NCBI GenBank assembly: GCA_000333855.2
Contig: CM007315.1
Span: forward strand, 1,079,249 to 1,143,248
Origin: Endotrypanum monterogeii
Taxonomy: Eukaryota > Euglenozoa > Kinetoplastea > Trypanosomatida > Trypanosomatidae
Direction of reading: 5' to 3'
DNA: 64,000 nt
Of this stretch, positions 43,128-53,204 are shown in pieces. The position numbers and the translations under genes are program-made. The notes below the pieces were generated by a model, which was not told the DNA's origin, made no database searches, and saw only the letters and a list, made by a program, of their open reading frames with translations. Positions within the stretch are counted from its first letter, which is position 1. Every line of letters starts with the position of its first letter.

Positions 43128-45551
43128 TCACAATGAAGCAGCACCGACTGCAGCTTCTTTGCGGCGCTTAAAAAGCCTCAGGAGTGAGATCTGCTTCAAG
43201 GGAATGCCCATGATCCCTCTGTCGGGCATTCTTTCCCGTGTGAAGGCAACATGCACGACCTGTCGCTCTCGCTGTAAATTTCGAAATTCTGTAGCTCCCA
43301 GCACCGCATACGTCGCCATTCGGTTGGGGACGATGCGCTCACGACACATCAACACTACGAAGAAAACTAAAGCAAAGAGAGAGATGGATATCGCGGAAGG
43401 CAATCCGATCATCGCGATGTAGTTGATGCTATTGCGTGAGGTTGGTTGGAGGCCTCGGCTTCTGTAAGTGGCACACGCCTCCGTATCTGCAGCGGGTGTA
43501 CTGTAAGAGCAGACGTACCCGTGACTGGTTCCACTCAGTGCAGGATTGAAGCAAGTCGAGTCATGGCAAAAGACGCAACCCTCGTGCTGCCCACATACCT
43601 CGCACCCATCAAACGAGTACGCTCGGCAGACGTCGACGGGAGCTACATCGCAGTGAAGGCCACTCCATCCACCCTGGCACTCGCACACGCCGCAGTTGCA
43701 CGTGCCACCAACAGGGCTACAGTGAGCGCAGCTATGTACTGGTATTGCCTCTTTAGGGATAAGTGGGCACGCTTCCTTGCAGGCGCCGCCATTACAGACA
43801 CAATGCCCGCTACCGGATATCCCATCAGAGCACACGCTACCGGTCCAACAGACCGGACACGGTTTGCATCTATTGCCGTAATGTCCTGGCCGACATCGAC
43901 ACAATCCCAACGACTCATCACACCATCCATCTGCTCCGCAGTCGGGACATGCTGTCCTCGGAATGAAACGCACGTGGAGTCCACTGCGAATGAGTCCTTG
44001 AGGAACCATGACTGACGACGGGTCGTCCACACCGTGGCGGATCAGTCCCACACGGATTGGAGGGTAAGCGAGGAGTGGTTCACCGGTTACGCACCCTTTG
44101 CACACAATAGTTACGTCAATCACACCGGAGAGATCAACGTACAGTTGAACAGAAAAAAATGTTTTCGAGGAAGAGCTGTTGCGAAGCACTGCCCCTGACA
44201 GCTGGCCGACAAAGCCCCATGTGCAGCCGCCCATCTCATCGCACAGCAGGTCACCCCAGCGGCGTTGAGGTAGCTGAGCAGAGACCCAGTGTGCCGAGTT
44301 TGAGAAAACGAAACGAGATTCGAGGGCCAAGATGGACATTGAGTAGTTGCCGTTCACGCACGTATTTTCCAGCTCCTCGCAACGGCTGCCGAATCCCTGC
44401 GTGAAGCAGGAAAGACCGGGAATACAAAAGATGGAAGGAAAGGATCTCGACTTAAAGAACGGAGCGGTGCTCGTGCCTCTGGCGAGACGGAAAAAGAAGT
44501 ATTCTTTGTTCAAAGGAAAGGGGGTTGGGTTGTCAGGCACTGTGACGAACGGGGTCTTATAATCTATCTGGACGTGGTAAAATTTTTGCGGTGTGTCCAT
44601 GGGTTCACTCGGTGTAGGCGGACTCCATTGTCCTATCGGGCACACCTCCGCCACAGAAGATCTCTGAGAACAGACAGACGTAGATGAACACCACACACAG
44701 TCGCTCCTCGTATCGGCTGTGCAGACCTCAGCGTCTGCATGATCGGCGCACGCGTCGAGTCGGGGAGCGAAGCGGTATGCAACAATATCATTCTCGACTG
44801 TCGGAGTGGGCACAATCTCGCGCAAAGTCTTGGAATAGATGAGCCCTGTGCTTGGCATGATCCTCGTCCAAGTGGTGGAGTCTGGCAGCGAGGCGTACCG
44901 CATAATGACAGTGCCGTCGGCGTAGAGAATAACCTGGGCTGTCAACCGATCCTCGGCCGATTTTTGTTGATCACTCAGGTTGACGTGACAGTACTCCACA
45001 GTGGTATAGAATGTGTTGCCCTCGGAGCTGTCGAGCGTCATGATAAAACCCTTCAATGACTGTGTATCTTTCTCGTCGGGCGTAGTCACGTATAAGCCGA
45101 TCATTGGCCAATCCCCGCCGCCCTCGTAAAGCACCGACGTGTCGGACGAGAACGCATACGTGCCACGGATGTCCGCAAAAAAACGGCGGGGACAGTACCC
45201 GTCACACATACCGTAGGGAGTGGGCGAAAGGAAGCCCATAGCGCTCACGTACCAGAGTGAAGAGTCCCACGCATAGAAAGGGTAGCGCTGTGTGCCCTCG
45301 GTTATCCTTTCAAAACTGCGATTGAGCAAATGCAAATGCTCAATTTTCTTTGCACCGTTGCCTCCACTGCACAAGGAGCGGTATTGTGCCCAGTGATCCG
45401 GTGGGAGGCGAGACAACTCGGCACGAACCACCGACGTCACCTCGTAACCGACAATAGCCCCCGACCCTGCTTTCGCCACGAGGAATAATAAAATCAAACA
45501 GGTTACAACAAGTTCCTCTAGAACCCGAAAACGATGGATAGTGGAATGCAT
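43128..45551 (-). CDS. Type I membrane protein with nidogen-like, PSI and EGF-like regions
   Basis: An 807-aa cysteine-rich surface-type protein. Residues 12-28 form a signal peptide, and 711-735 a single transmembrane helix followed by a 72-aa basic cytosolic tail. Residues about 90-265 resemble a nidogen-type beta-sandwich (FYTTVEY, then VILYADGTVIMRY). A PSI-like cysteine module follows at 268-305 (CADHADAEVC, then DCVWCSSTSVC). A second globular part (325-530) resembles the first one. Next are EGF-like repeats at 535-562 (CRCRPGHYGNRC) and 606-634 (CECQGGWSGLHC), with a PSI-like module at 642-692. Potential N-glycosylation sites include N77, N191, N402 and N458. The frame is open to 45740, but the ATG at 45551 begins the signal peptide. 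Nidogen-like plus PSI plus a single TM recalls animal plexin-domain-containing proteins; a role in adhesion or endocytic sorting is only inferred. Confidence 0.87.
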   Translation of the reverse strand: MHSTIHRFRVLEELVVTCLILLFLVAKAGSGAIVGYEVTSVVRAELSRLPPDHWAQYRSLCSGGNGAKKIEHLHLLNRSFERITEGTQRYPFYAWDSSLWYVSAMGFLSPTPYGMCDGYCPRRFFADIRGTYAFSSDTSVLYEGGGDWPMIGLYVTTPDEKDTQSLKGFIMTLDSSEGNTFYTTVEYCHVNLSDQQKSAEDRLTAQVILYADGTVIMRYASLPDSTTWTRIMPSTGLIYSKTLREIVPTPTVENDIVAYRFAPRLDACADHADAEVCTADTRSDCVWCSSTSVCSQRSSVAEVCPIGQWSPPTPSEPMDTPQKFYHVQIDYKTPFVTVPDNPTPFPLNKEYFFFRLARGTSTAPFFKSRSFPSIFCIPGLSCFTQGFGSRCEELENTCVNGNYSMSILALESRFVFSNSAHWVSAQLPQRRWGDLLCDEMGGCTWGFVGQLSGAVLRNSSSSKTFFSVQLYVDLSGVIDVTIVCKGCVTGEPLLAYPPIRVGLIRHGVDDPSSVMVPQGLIRSGLHVRFIPRTACPDCGADGWCDESLGLCRCRPGHYGNRCKPCPVCWTGSVCSDGISGSGHCVCNGGACKEACPLIPKEAIPVHSCAHCSPVGGTCNCGVCECQGGWSGLHCDVAPVDVCRAYSFDGCEVCGQHEGCVFCHDSTCFNPALSGTSHGYVCSYSTPAADTEACATYRSRGLQPTSRNSINYIAMIGLPSAISISLFALVFFVVLMCRERIVPNRMATYAVLGATEFRNLQRERQVVHVAFTRERMPDRGIMGIPLKQISLLRLFKRRKEAAVGAASL

Positions 45552-47652
45552 CTTGTCTGCTTCCAGCGAGTCAGGTATTGATGCGTCTGTAATGCGTGTC
45601 CAGGTCTGTGTATGTATGTACGCGATCGCATGGCTTTTCTCACCCAGTCTGATGTAGTATGGCTCGCCGCGCCGCTTTTTCTTATCAGCCAATGCGTGAG
45701 TGCCAGTAGAGGAGACAGAAGGCTCCCGCAAACGACACACGCCTGGAAATAGGCTACAGAGATGGCGATGTCGACGATATCCTTTGGAACGGTAGACATC
45801 AAAGGAAGAAGGGAAAATCGCAGGTCAAGCACAGCAAAGAAATTATTAGCGGCAGTCAGAGAGACTAACAAAAGTAGCCTCGCCTATATATATATATTAT
45901 TTTTTTTTAATATGCTGCTTACCATGAGCACGTTCGCCGCCACCGAACGGGGATACCAACCTCTTTTCTTAACAGCCGCACAGCGTACACCCTGAGGCGC
46001 ACGGACAGGAGAAACGAAAGTCGACACTGCGTTAATTCGACCACCCACGCATTTCACAGGAGTCCAGAGACAATCGCATCACACGACACACTAAAGGAGT
46101 CATCCTCTTTTTTTTTTTGACCCTGGCTTGGATCCTCAAGCACCACCAGCGTCTTCTTAATTATTCAATGCAATTTAGGTAGAACCTCCTCGCGTGAGCA
46201 CTGTAGCAGCCTGACAAGTAACAGAAAAGCTGTCACATCGCCGCCCCCCCCCCACTCCACCCCACTCCAGTCTTCCTCCTAACTTTGATCCATAAAGCCA
46301 GCAGGCATACACACACACACACACACACACACACGAGATCATAAGGAAAGAACCAGGCCTTCAACGAAGCAGAAAAAATATTCGACCTGCCCATCGTAAT
46401 GGCAAACAAGTAATCGTTAAATCAAAAAACCGATATAGAAAGGAACGAGACTGAGCAGTACTTTCCTGTGTGTGCTCATAGAGCACGCCAACGACTGCGC
46501 ACCATAGCCCCTGAAAAGGTTGCATGAGTCGAACATCTTGACAGCCCCCCTCCATAAAATAAAAACTTCAGCTCTCACCTCTCTAGCCCTTAATGTATTC
46601 CTTCCCTCGCGCCGTGTCGACCGCCCAGTCGATGTGTGCACACATTTGCCCTTCACATTGATGTTCGCTTGCTCGGCCTCAGTCCCCCGGTTAGGTCCGT
46701 AGATGCGCGCGCACATCCAGCTCAGCCTCCCCAGCCCTCACGTGCACAGCCACTGCACCAAGGCTCTGCGGGAGAAGGCGACTACCGTATCAGCAGAGGC
46801 ATGCGTCAAACGGCAATGTGCGTGTACACCGTTCCGACACAACCAGAGAGGCAAAGGGACAGCCATCGTCACTCAGCAGCTGAGCTAGCGAGGAGGGCGC
46901 TCGCGCAGCTCGACGGAAATCAATGCCGCGCGACCTCTGCACGCCACACCACAGCGCGACATGGCACGCACCTTCCCCACTCGGTGAGGCTCACACATCA
47001 CAGAGCACACCCGGCACACAGCCAGATCGATCTGCCCCACAGCGAGAATATTCAAAGGTGCAGGCGCCGCAGCGTCCCTGGAGTTGTAGGCAGCGCACCG
47101 TTGGTGCACAGCACCCTACCCCTCCTCCCCTCTTCCCCTCTCTCCCCCCATTGCCAGCCGTCGTTGCCGAGCTCCAAAGCGGCAGCGCGTACTCGCGAGG
47201 AGTCGCGCGAGTGTCTTAGTATGTCGCCTCATCAGATACGCGCCCCTACTCTTCCGTGTGGCACCATTCGAGGGGAAAGAAACCTTGTCTCTCGATTTGC
47301 ATGTATCCGTCTGTGTGTATGTGTGTTGTTGTGTGTGTCTAGGGGAGAAGCAATGCTGCATTAGCAAGCGGTACACCCTCTCCCACTCCACTGTGCACCG
47401 ACTTCAGTGTATATTAACGTGTTAGCGGCGTAGGCAGCGGACACGGAAGGCGACAGCGTAGTGCAAAGCACATGAAAGGTATGTGGACACAGGAACGAGC
47501 GAATCCAAATTCTATGACCCGCTCCATTGATGGAGTCGCCCTTAATGTATCATCCAGTTACTTCCATCATCACATCCGCCGACTATTCTAGCGCGTGGTG
47601 CTTTCTCTGTTATATATATATATTTGCTTTTTTCTGACGTAGCAGATTTGCC
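45552..47652. other. Intergenic region carrying the second copy of the 446-bp repeat
   Basis: It separates the 778-aa PH-like protein gene from the membrane protein gene. The 446-bp repeat sits at 46828-47275, 377 nt downstream of the PH-like stop codon. A (CA)n lies at 46311-46334 and a short TA run at 47612-47624. A pyrimidine tract near 45795-45818 on the minus strand may supply the membrane protein's acceptor. No gene is recognised. Confidence 0.6.
46828..47275. repeat. 446-bp dispersed repeat, copy 2
   Basis: Near-identical to 26327-26772 and in the same orientation, with only scattered substitutions and a small length change in the C/T tract. It lies 377 nt downstream of the stop of the 778-aa PH-like protein gene and so very probably within its 3' UTR. 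The frames inside it shift against each other and no protein seems to be encoded. Confidence 0.9.
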
Positions 47653-49989
47653 TCATGGGGGGCCCACACAATCAACTTTCAAGGCTGCCATGCTGCGCTC
47701 GATAATCTCACTCACTGTGCGCTCCTCCGAGGAGCCGTGCAAAGGTTGTTCTTCCCCAGTCCTTTCTGCCCAGGCCTCGCCTCCTCCTACTAGAGTGGAG
47801 GTCGGTGGCCGTCCTTTGTCTGCGGTAGAAACAGGGGCAGACATAGACCCGGCGATTGCATATTTCCCGCTTTGCCACTCGTCTTGAGATATATACCGCG
47901 CACCCGGTACGGAGTAGCTGGAGTCTTCGCTTTGTGGTGCCATGGAATCATCTCGACTGCTGCTCCCAGAACTAGCAACCGACTCCTCACCGCACCGCGT
48001 GGCCAAGACCACCTGCTCGTGTGGAGTTCCGATCGTAGGTCGATCACGGATCTGAGGTGTTTGCAGGAGATCCATGGTGAGAGGCACCAGCCCAACCATC
48101 GTTGTTCGCGCAAGCGACGTCGCACCAGATGCCCTTGCACGAGCAGCAGAGGTGGAGGCAGCGGCTCCCGCCAGCCCGCCTCGTGTACCTGTGGTAGCAT
48201 CATAGTACCCCCGCCGGGACGTATTGGTGCGTGCTGCCACCGCTACCGACCCCCTGTGACGCCGCTCCAACTGCTTCGCGCGGTCCAGTGGCATCCCGAC
48301 GATGTCGTCGAGCCGCTCGCGCCTCTCGTCCAGCTCACGCTCAACCGTTGACAGTTGGTCTTCTGAGAGGTCTACAACGCCCGCATTACTTGCGTAGATC
48401 GGAATTGCGGCTCGGTTCGTCATGTTGCCCAGCTCCAGCAGCTCCGACTGAACCTGCTGCCACACTGCGGCGAGCTGCTCCTTGGGCAGAGGACAGCTGA
48501 GGGTGCTGTTGTAGCCCGCCCCGCGTTGCAATATGGGCAGCCGCTGACCCGCCTGAGCTATTCGAGCGACATACGCTTCCATTGATGCGTCCCGCGTCTC
48601 CCTAATCCGGATCACCCGTCGTGTGGCGAGAGAAGAAAAGCAGGAATCATGAATGACACTGGTGATACGACGAATATCAACCAGTGGGGTGTGCGCGGCA
48701 ACGGCGTCGCGCCCCTGCGCTGGAGGCAGCGGCCCAAAAAGCAGATCGGGGATCGGTGCGTCGGAGAGGAACGCGCAGAAAGGGGTTGGGGTGTTCTTGA
48801 TCGCATCACGAGCTACAAGATTAAAGTAAAATTCGTGAACCTCTGCAAGGCGAAGCCAACGAGGAATGTTTCCGTTCCTGCGCATGAACAGCACCGAATC
48901 ACTCGTGATACAGAGATACGCCCCTTCCAGTATACACCTGAGCCTGGGCACACCGAGGCGCGTGTCTGAAGTCGACGAGGCGTGAGGGGAGGCGGCAGCG
49001 TCAGCCGAGGCATCGCCAGCGGTGTCCTCCAGCGCAAACAGATTTCCCCGGATGAAGGTGTAGAAAACGGCCTTGTCCAGAGAGTGAAAGATGCCCCACA
49101 CCGACATCGGAATATGAGCAAAGGCAATACCGTTCCGTGGGTCATATGGTGGCAATCCGCGATAGGGGCGCACGCTGAGTTTGTCATAACCGAGCACGGA
49201 CTGCAAAACAAACCAAAGCCGCCGAAACTCCCTCTCATCGCGGGATCGAAAAATGAGTCGGACAGGAATAACGGCGCCGCCTTGAAGGAGTTGACCCTTG
49301 GGACCGCGAGGACTCAGGAGTGTCTGCGTTCCTGCAGCAGCCACAACGTTACTGGTGACACCAGCAGGGTTGTCACCGCTTTCCACCATCGCCGCACGCA
49401 CTCGCTGCTTTCCCAGCTCCTCAAATTGATCGCGCAGGCTGTCAAACAGCTCTTTTAAAAAAAAGGGATCGCGAATATAGGCATCATTGTTCACGTTACA
49501 GCGAGACCGTTCAAAGACGGAGAGATCCGCACCAGGGCAGAGAAGTGGTCCTGCTGGCGGCATCTCGCCGGGTGCCATACTACGAGACTCACCACGAATC
49601 TCCAGCTGGTAGAGGTCACGCTCGCTGGAGCAGGTCTGGGGGTCGAAATCGGGCGTTGTTCCCAAGGGCAGCACAGCCGTCACCTTGATTTTTTTCCTCC
49701 ATGTGACGCTTGACGGGGGCAATGAAACCTCGAGCACTGCACCCCCAACGAGGACGTTTCCTGCGGTGGAATGACGCGCATCCACTGATTCTCCAGCAAC
49801 GCCGCTGCTCCCATCGCCGGCGGGGGCGTTTGGCACCCCTACGGGAGTGCTGCTGTTCACGATAGAAAATTCGTTCTGGACAGGTTCTGAGTAGTAGAGG
49901 TAGCGACGCAGCGTGTCAAAGGCCATCTCCCGCATCCCCCATGAGGAGAACAAGCCGCGCCCCTGTTTCTCAACGTAGGTATAAAACAT
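47653..49989 (-). CDS. Two-PH-domain-like hypothetical protein, 778 aa
   Basis: The third of three large tandem paralogues. The N-terminal half reads as a split PH-like fold: KQGRGLF with Trp17 and YLYYSEP (1-36), then after a linker the strands WRKKIKVTAVLPLG (97-110) and DLYQLEIRGE (125-134). A helix follows at 174-197 (DPFFLKELFDSLRDQF), then a strand with a long helix at 243-267 (RDEREFRRLWFVLQSVLG). After the family signature LSVRPYRGLPPYDPRNG (271-287), a second PH-like unit runs to about 420 (GAYLCITSDSVLF, NIPRWLRL). A short motif LSCPLPKEQL lies at 497-506, then a disordered tail with PGARYIS near 696 and a VSEII helix near 759. The ATG at 49989 follows CCTTCTTCTAG, AG at 50010-50009, by 19 nt. 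Function unknown; membrane or protein docking is suggested only by the fold pattern. Confidence 0.87.
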   Translation of the reverse strand: MFYTYVEKQGRGLFSSWGMREMAFDTLRRYLYYSEPVQNEFSIVNSSTPVGVPNAPAGDGSSGVAGESVDARHSTAGNVLVGGAVLEVSLPPSSVTWRKKIKVTAVLPLGTTPDFDPQTCSSERDLYQLEIRGESRSMAPGEMPPAGPLLCPGADLSVFERSRCNVNNDAYIRDPFFLKELFDSLRDQFEELGKQRVRAAMVESGDNPAGVTSNVVAAAGTQTLLSPRGPKGQLLQGGAVIPVRLIFRSRDEREFRRLWFVLQSVLGYDKLSVRPYRGLPPYDPRNGIAFAHIPMSVWGIFHSLDKAVFYTFIRGNLFALEDTAGDASADAAASPHASSTSDTRLGVPRLRCILEGAYLCITSDSVLFMRRNGNIPRWLRLAEVHEFYFNLVARDAIKNTPTPFCAFLSDAPIPDLLFGPLPPAQGRDAVAAHTPLVDIRRITSVIHDSCFSSLATRRVIRIRETRDASMEAYVARIAQAGQRLPILQRGAGYNSTLSCPLPKEQLAAVWQQVQSELLELGNMTNRAAIPIYASNAGVVDLSEDQLSTVERELDERRERLDDIVGMPLDRAKQLERRHRGSVAVAARTNTSRRGYYDATTGTRGGLAGAAASTSAARARASGATSLARTTMVGLVPLTMDLLQTPQIRDRPTIGTPHEQVVLATRCGEESVASSGSSSRDDSMAPQSEDSSYSVPGARYISQDEWQSGKYAIAGSMSAPVSTADKGRPPTSTLVGGGEAWAERTGEEQPLHGSSEERTVSEIIERSMAALKVDCVGPP

Positions 49990-50008
49990 AACGTTATGGA
50001 CAAGTGAC

Positions 50009-50090
50009 CTAGAAGAAGGTGCCCAGTCACGCAGAGAACATACAATGCAGAAAGGGAAAACAAACAACAACAAAAAAAAAAAAGAGACGG
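50009..50090 (-). promoter_or_regulatory. Probable trans-splice acceptor for the 778-aa PH-like gene
   Basis: Pyrimidine-rich minus-strand sequence (about 50011-50090, including a run of 12 T) ends in CACCTTCTTCTAG, AG at 50010-50009, 19 nt before the ATG. Confidence 0.55.
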
Positions 50091-50795
50091 ATAAAGCAGT
50101 GAGGCAAGTGGATGCAGCGGATAATACTTGGTAGAATTGGGGCCAGCGAGGTGAAATAGAGGGAAAATGCTGAGACAGAAAAAATCAATCAATAAGGTAC
50201 TTTACAGCTACGGAGAGAGAAAGGTAAGGGGTGCGGGTGTGGGTGTTGGGTAAGAAGAGAGAAGTGGCAGAGAGGGAGAGAAAGAGGGAGTGTCACCTTG
50301 TGTGAAGGCAACAGGGAAAAAAAAAAATGAGCTAAGTTGGAGTTGAAATGCACAAATGTACACGAAGCAGTCTGGAGAAGAGGGAGAGAGAGATTCGAAT
50401 CGCCTACGAACAAAGAAAAAATAAAAACAAAAATAAAAACACAACAAAATTGAACAGAAAAAAAAAAAAAGAAAAAAAGGGGGTTCGAGTAAAAGATGAA
50501 AATAGCAGACGACAATTATGCGCGTGTTGTATATATATAAATATGTATATATATATATATATTTATTTATATAGTGTGTGTGTATGAATACCAGGGGAAA
50601 AGACTTGGTGTGGCCTCTGTGTGCAGGAATAAATTTCTCAGTCGTTATACCGTGAAATAGTCTGGAAATAGAAGAAGACTGGAGCAATAGATACTGACGC
50701 AGAATTACTTTCATAAAAGAAATCCTGATGCGCAACAGCTCAAGGGAATGGGTTGAAGAGAAACCCACAGAGCTCGCTTTGTAGTGGAATGAATT

Positions 50796-50800
50796 TATAT

Positions 50801-50838
<38 letters not shown>
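50796..50838. repeat. (TA)n microsatellite
   Basis: A TATATTATATTATATA start passes into pure TA dinucleotides. Confidence 0.9.
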
Positions 50839-50843
<5 letters not shown>

Positions 50844-52160
50844 AGGCAAAGTCAGGGAAGGAAGCGGAGAGGAGGGAGAAGAAATGAATTTAAGAGAGAG
50901 AATCCGAAAGCCCCAGGGAGAAGAAGAGGAGGAGCGGGGGGGGAGTCGAAATATAGAAGACATGAGTAAGCTTCATGCGACTGGGGAGATATAGCTCAAC
51001 AAACTCTCATCCCGGGGTGAGGTTCACGGGAAGCCAGAGGCCCGACCGCCGCGCCACAGACGAGTCTCGACAGGGACTCGCCTTCCGCTATTTACAAGCT
51101 TTGTATGGCCATGCAGCTGAACAGAAAATGGTGTATTTGATCGTGGTGCTTTTTTCCCCTTTTTACCTTTTTTATTGCTCTAATACAGTCTAACTACTGA
51201 ACAAAAGAGTGCACGCACGCGGATAAAAAAGAAACACAGAAAAATGAAGAAGAACAAAAGAAGAAGGCAACCAAAACTCAATCCTTCACTGACGATCGGC
51301 TGCGTATGTGCTTGTGTGTGCTTGTGTGTGTATGTGACGGGGGGATGTGAAAGAGAAAGCGGTGCCTCAGCAAAGGAAGTACGATTCTCAGCAACAGTAT
51401 CAAATAATTCACAGTAAGCGAGGAGGGAGAGGGGAAAAACAAAAACAAGAACTAAAAAACAACAAATCTCGTTTAAGCTACTCGCACAGATTTCTACAAA
51501 ATAAAAATAAAACAATGAATCATGGCAGGAGGAAACCAATTATTCCCGTTACAGACAGCGCACGTGAGTCGGGTGTGTCATAGTACCTTCCTCGTATCGG
51601 CGCACACTCCCTTCTCTTCATGGACACAGACTTAGGATCGGAGACACCCCATGTAATGACACACACACACCCTTCGCCTCCCTCCGTCTTCTTTCCTTCC
51701 CCGTAGGCCTGCACTGTTATGAGCACGGTGAGCAACTAAAGGGGATGACATGAAGAGAGAGGCTGCAACATTGACACCCTCGGCCCTGCACCTCGAGGCA
51801 CATGCGAAATACACCAACGTTGATAAGAAGTCTACTGTGTCAGAGAGGAGAGGGAGGAAGGGTGGGGGGTAGCACGTACATGCACAGTACACACGGTGCT
51901 TGTTGTCACCATCCCCCCCCCTCCTCCTCTATTCTTTTGTTTGCACGACTGCATCACCACCCCCAACTCAACCCAGGGCTGGAATAAAACAACATAGAAA
52001 TTCCTTCACGAGTAAAAATATGAAACCCCCCCCACCTTCCTCCGACAAGGCACCCGCTCATCTTTTTTTATATTTTATTTTTTTCACGATCGCACAGACA
52101 GACACACACTGACACAGACACACACACACACACGAAAAATAAAATTATATCAAGAGGAGC

Positions 52161-52165
<5 letters not shown>

Positions 52166-52201
<36 letters not shown>
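52166..52201. repeat. (TA)n microsatellite
   Basis: A pure TA run of about 18 units in the gene-free stretch. Confidence 0.95.
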
Positions 52202-52205
<4 letters not shown>

Positions 52206-53204
52206 AAACGAGATAGGTAGGAGATAGAGGGACTGAATGGAGGTTTGTATGAATCTCAACCGGAGAAGAGAACTCCAAGACAGATGCCACTGACTTCATA
52301 TGAAACCGTTTTGTGAAAAAAAAAGGAACATAGAAGAAAAAAATACATACGACACAACAACAGCGACAACGCGGTCTCGTATCCGGGCGTTTTCCCTGCT
52401 CTTGCCGCATAGACACACACCTACAGCAACTGCAGCCAGCCAAGTTTGAGGGGTAACGAGGGCGGAAAGTTAAACAACACAGACGAGATGACGCGAAGAA
52501 AAGCTATATAAAAAAAAAAAACAATGAAACGAAAAAGGGAATAAATCAGGAGAGAGCGAGAACAACAGCAACAGGAAGGGGGAAAAACAAATGAGGTAGT
52601 GTAGAGCTGAGACCCCTGAAAGGAACTCGAATGTCAGCGAGAAATACGTTGTACGCAGAGCCGCAGCTCGTGCCAATGGTGGGGGAAAAAAATGGGAATC
52701 CATCCTCCATAATATAAATATATATATATATATATATATAGTATGCGTATTTGACTGGCAGAAAAATAGAATTCATGTCCCCAGCAGCGAGGACTGAAGA
52801 TAATCTCAAGACGAATGACGCGGACTATAAAGGAACAGCAACTGGAAAAAAAAAACTTCTCTTGGACCCCATATGTCATTACGGTGATGATGACACAGTG
52901 TCGACTAATACCTCACCACAAACGCACACACAGACACACTTATACGCACAAGGCAGGGGGGGGGAAAAGCAGAGGGTGAGATTGACACGCCAATCGAGGT
53001 CTTACGCACCTTGCCACCAGAATTTCTGGCCACCCCCTCCGAAAAAAAAAAAGAAATCTGACACACTCTATCCCATAGATACCGCCGTGCACACACGCAC
53101 ACATAAAAGCACATAAGCAGAGAAAGCCACGTACACGTGCGCGCGTGTGTGTTTGCCCCATAACGTCGGGTATCGTTTTTTTTTTTCTGCCCATTCACAG
53201 TCCT

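Larger units (their letters stand above)
49990..53204. other. Intergenic region between the 893-aa and 778-aa PH-like genes
   Basis: This 3.2-kb stretch holds TA blocks at 50528-50575, 50796-50838, 52166-52201 and 52713-52741, A-runs and purine tracts. A GC-rich complex island with potential hairpins lies at about 50970-51120. No protein gene is recognised. Confidence 0.55.

Noticed and set aside
43128..45740. 870-aa version of the membrane protein
   Set aside because: The 63 extra residues precede a clear signal peptide beginning at 45551.
46885..47391. Short frames inside and beside the 446-bp repeat, copy 2
   Set aside because: These have the same non-coding character as in copy 1, and they continue differently outside the repeat.
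47653..50073. 806-aa version of the PH-like protein
   Set aside because: The extra 28 codons span the probable splice acceptor, and the paralogues begin at MFYTY.
50983..51060. Possible tRNA (TAGCTCA sequence)
   Set aside because: No T-arm consensus and no matching acceptor stem could be found.
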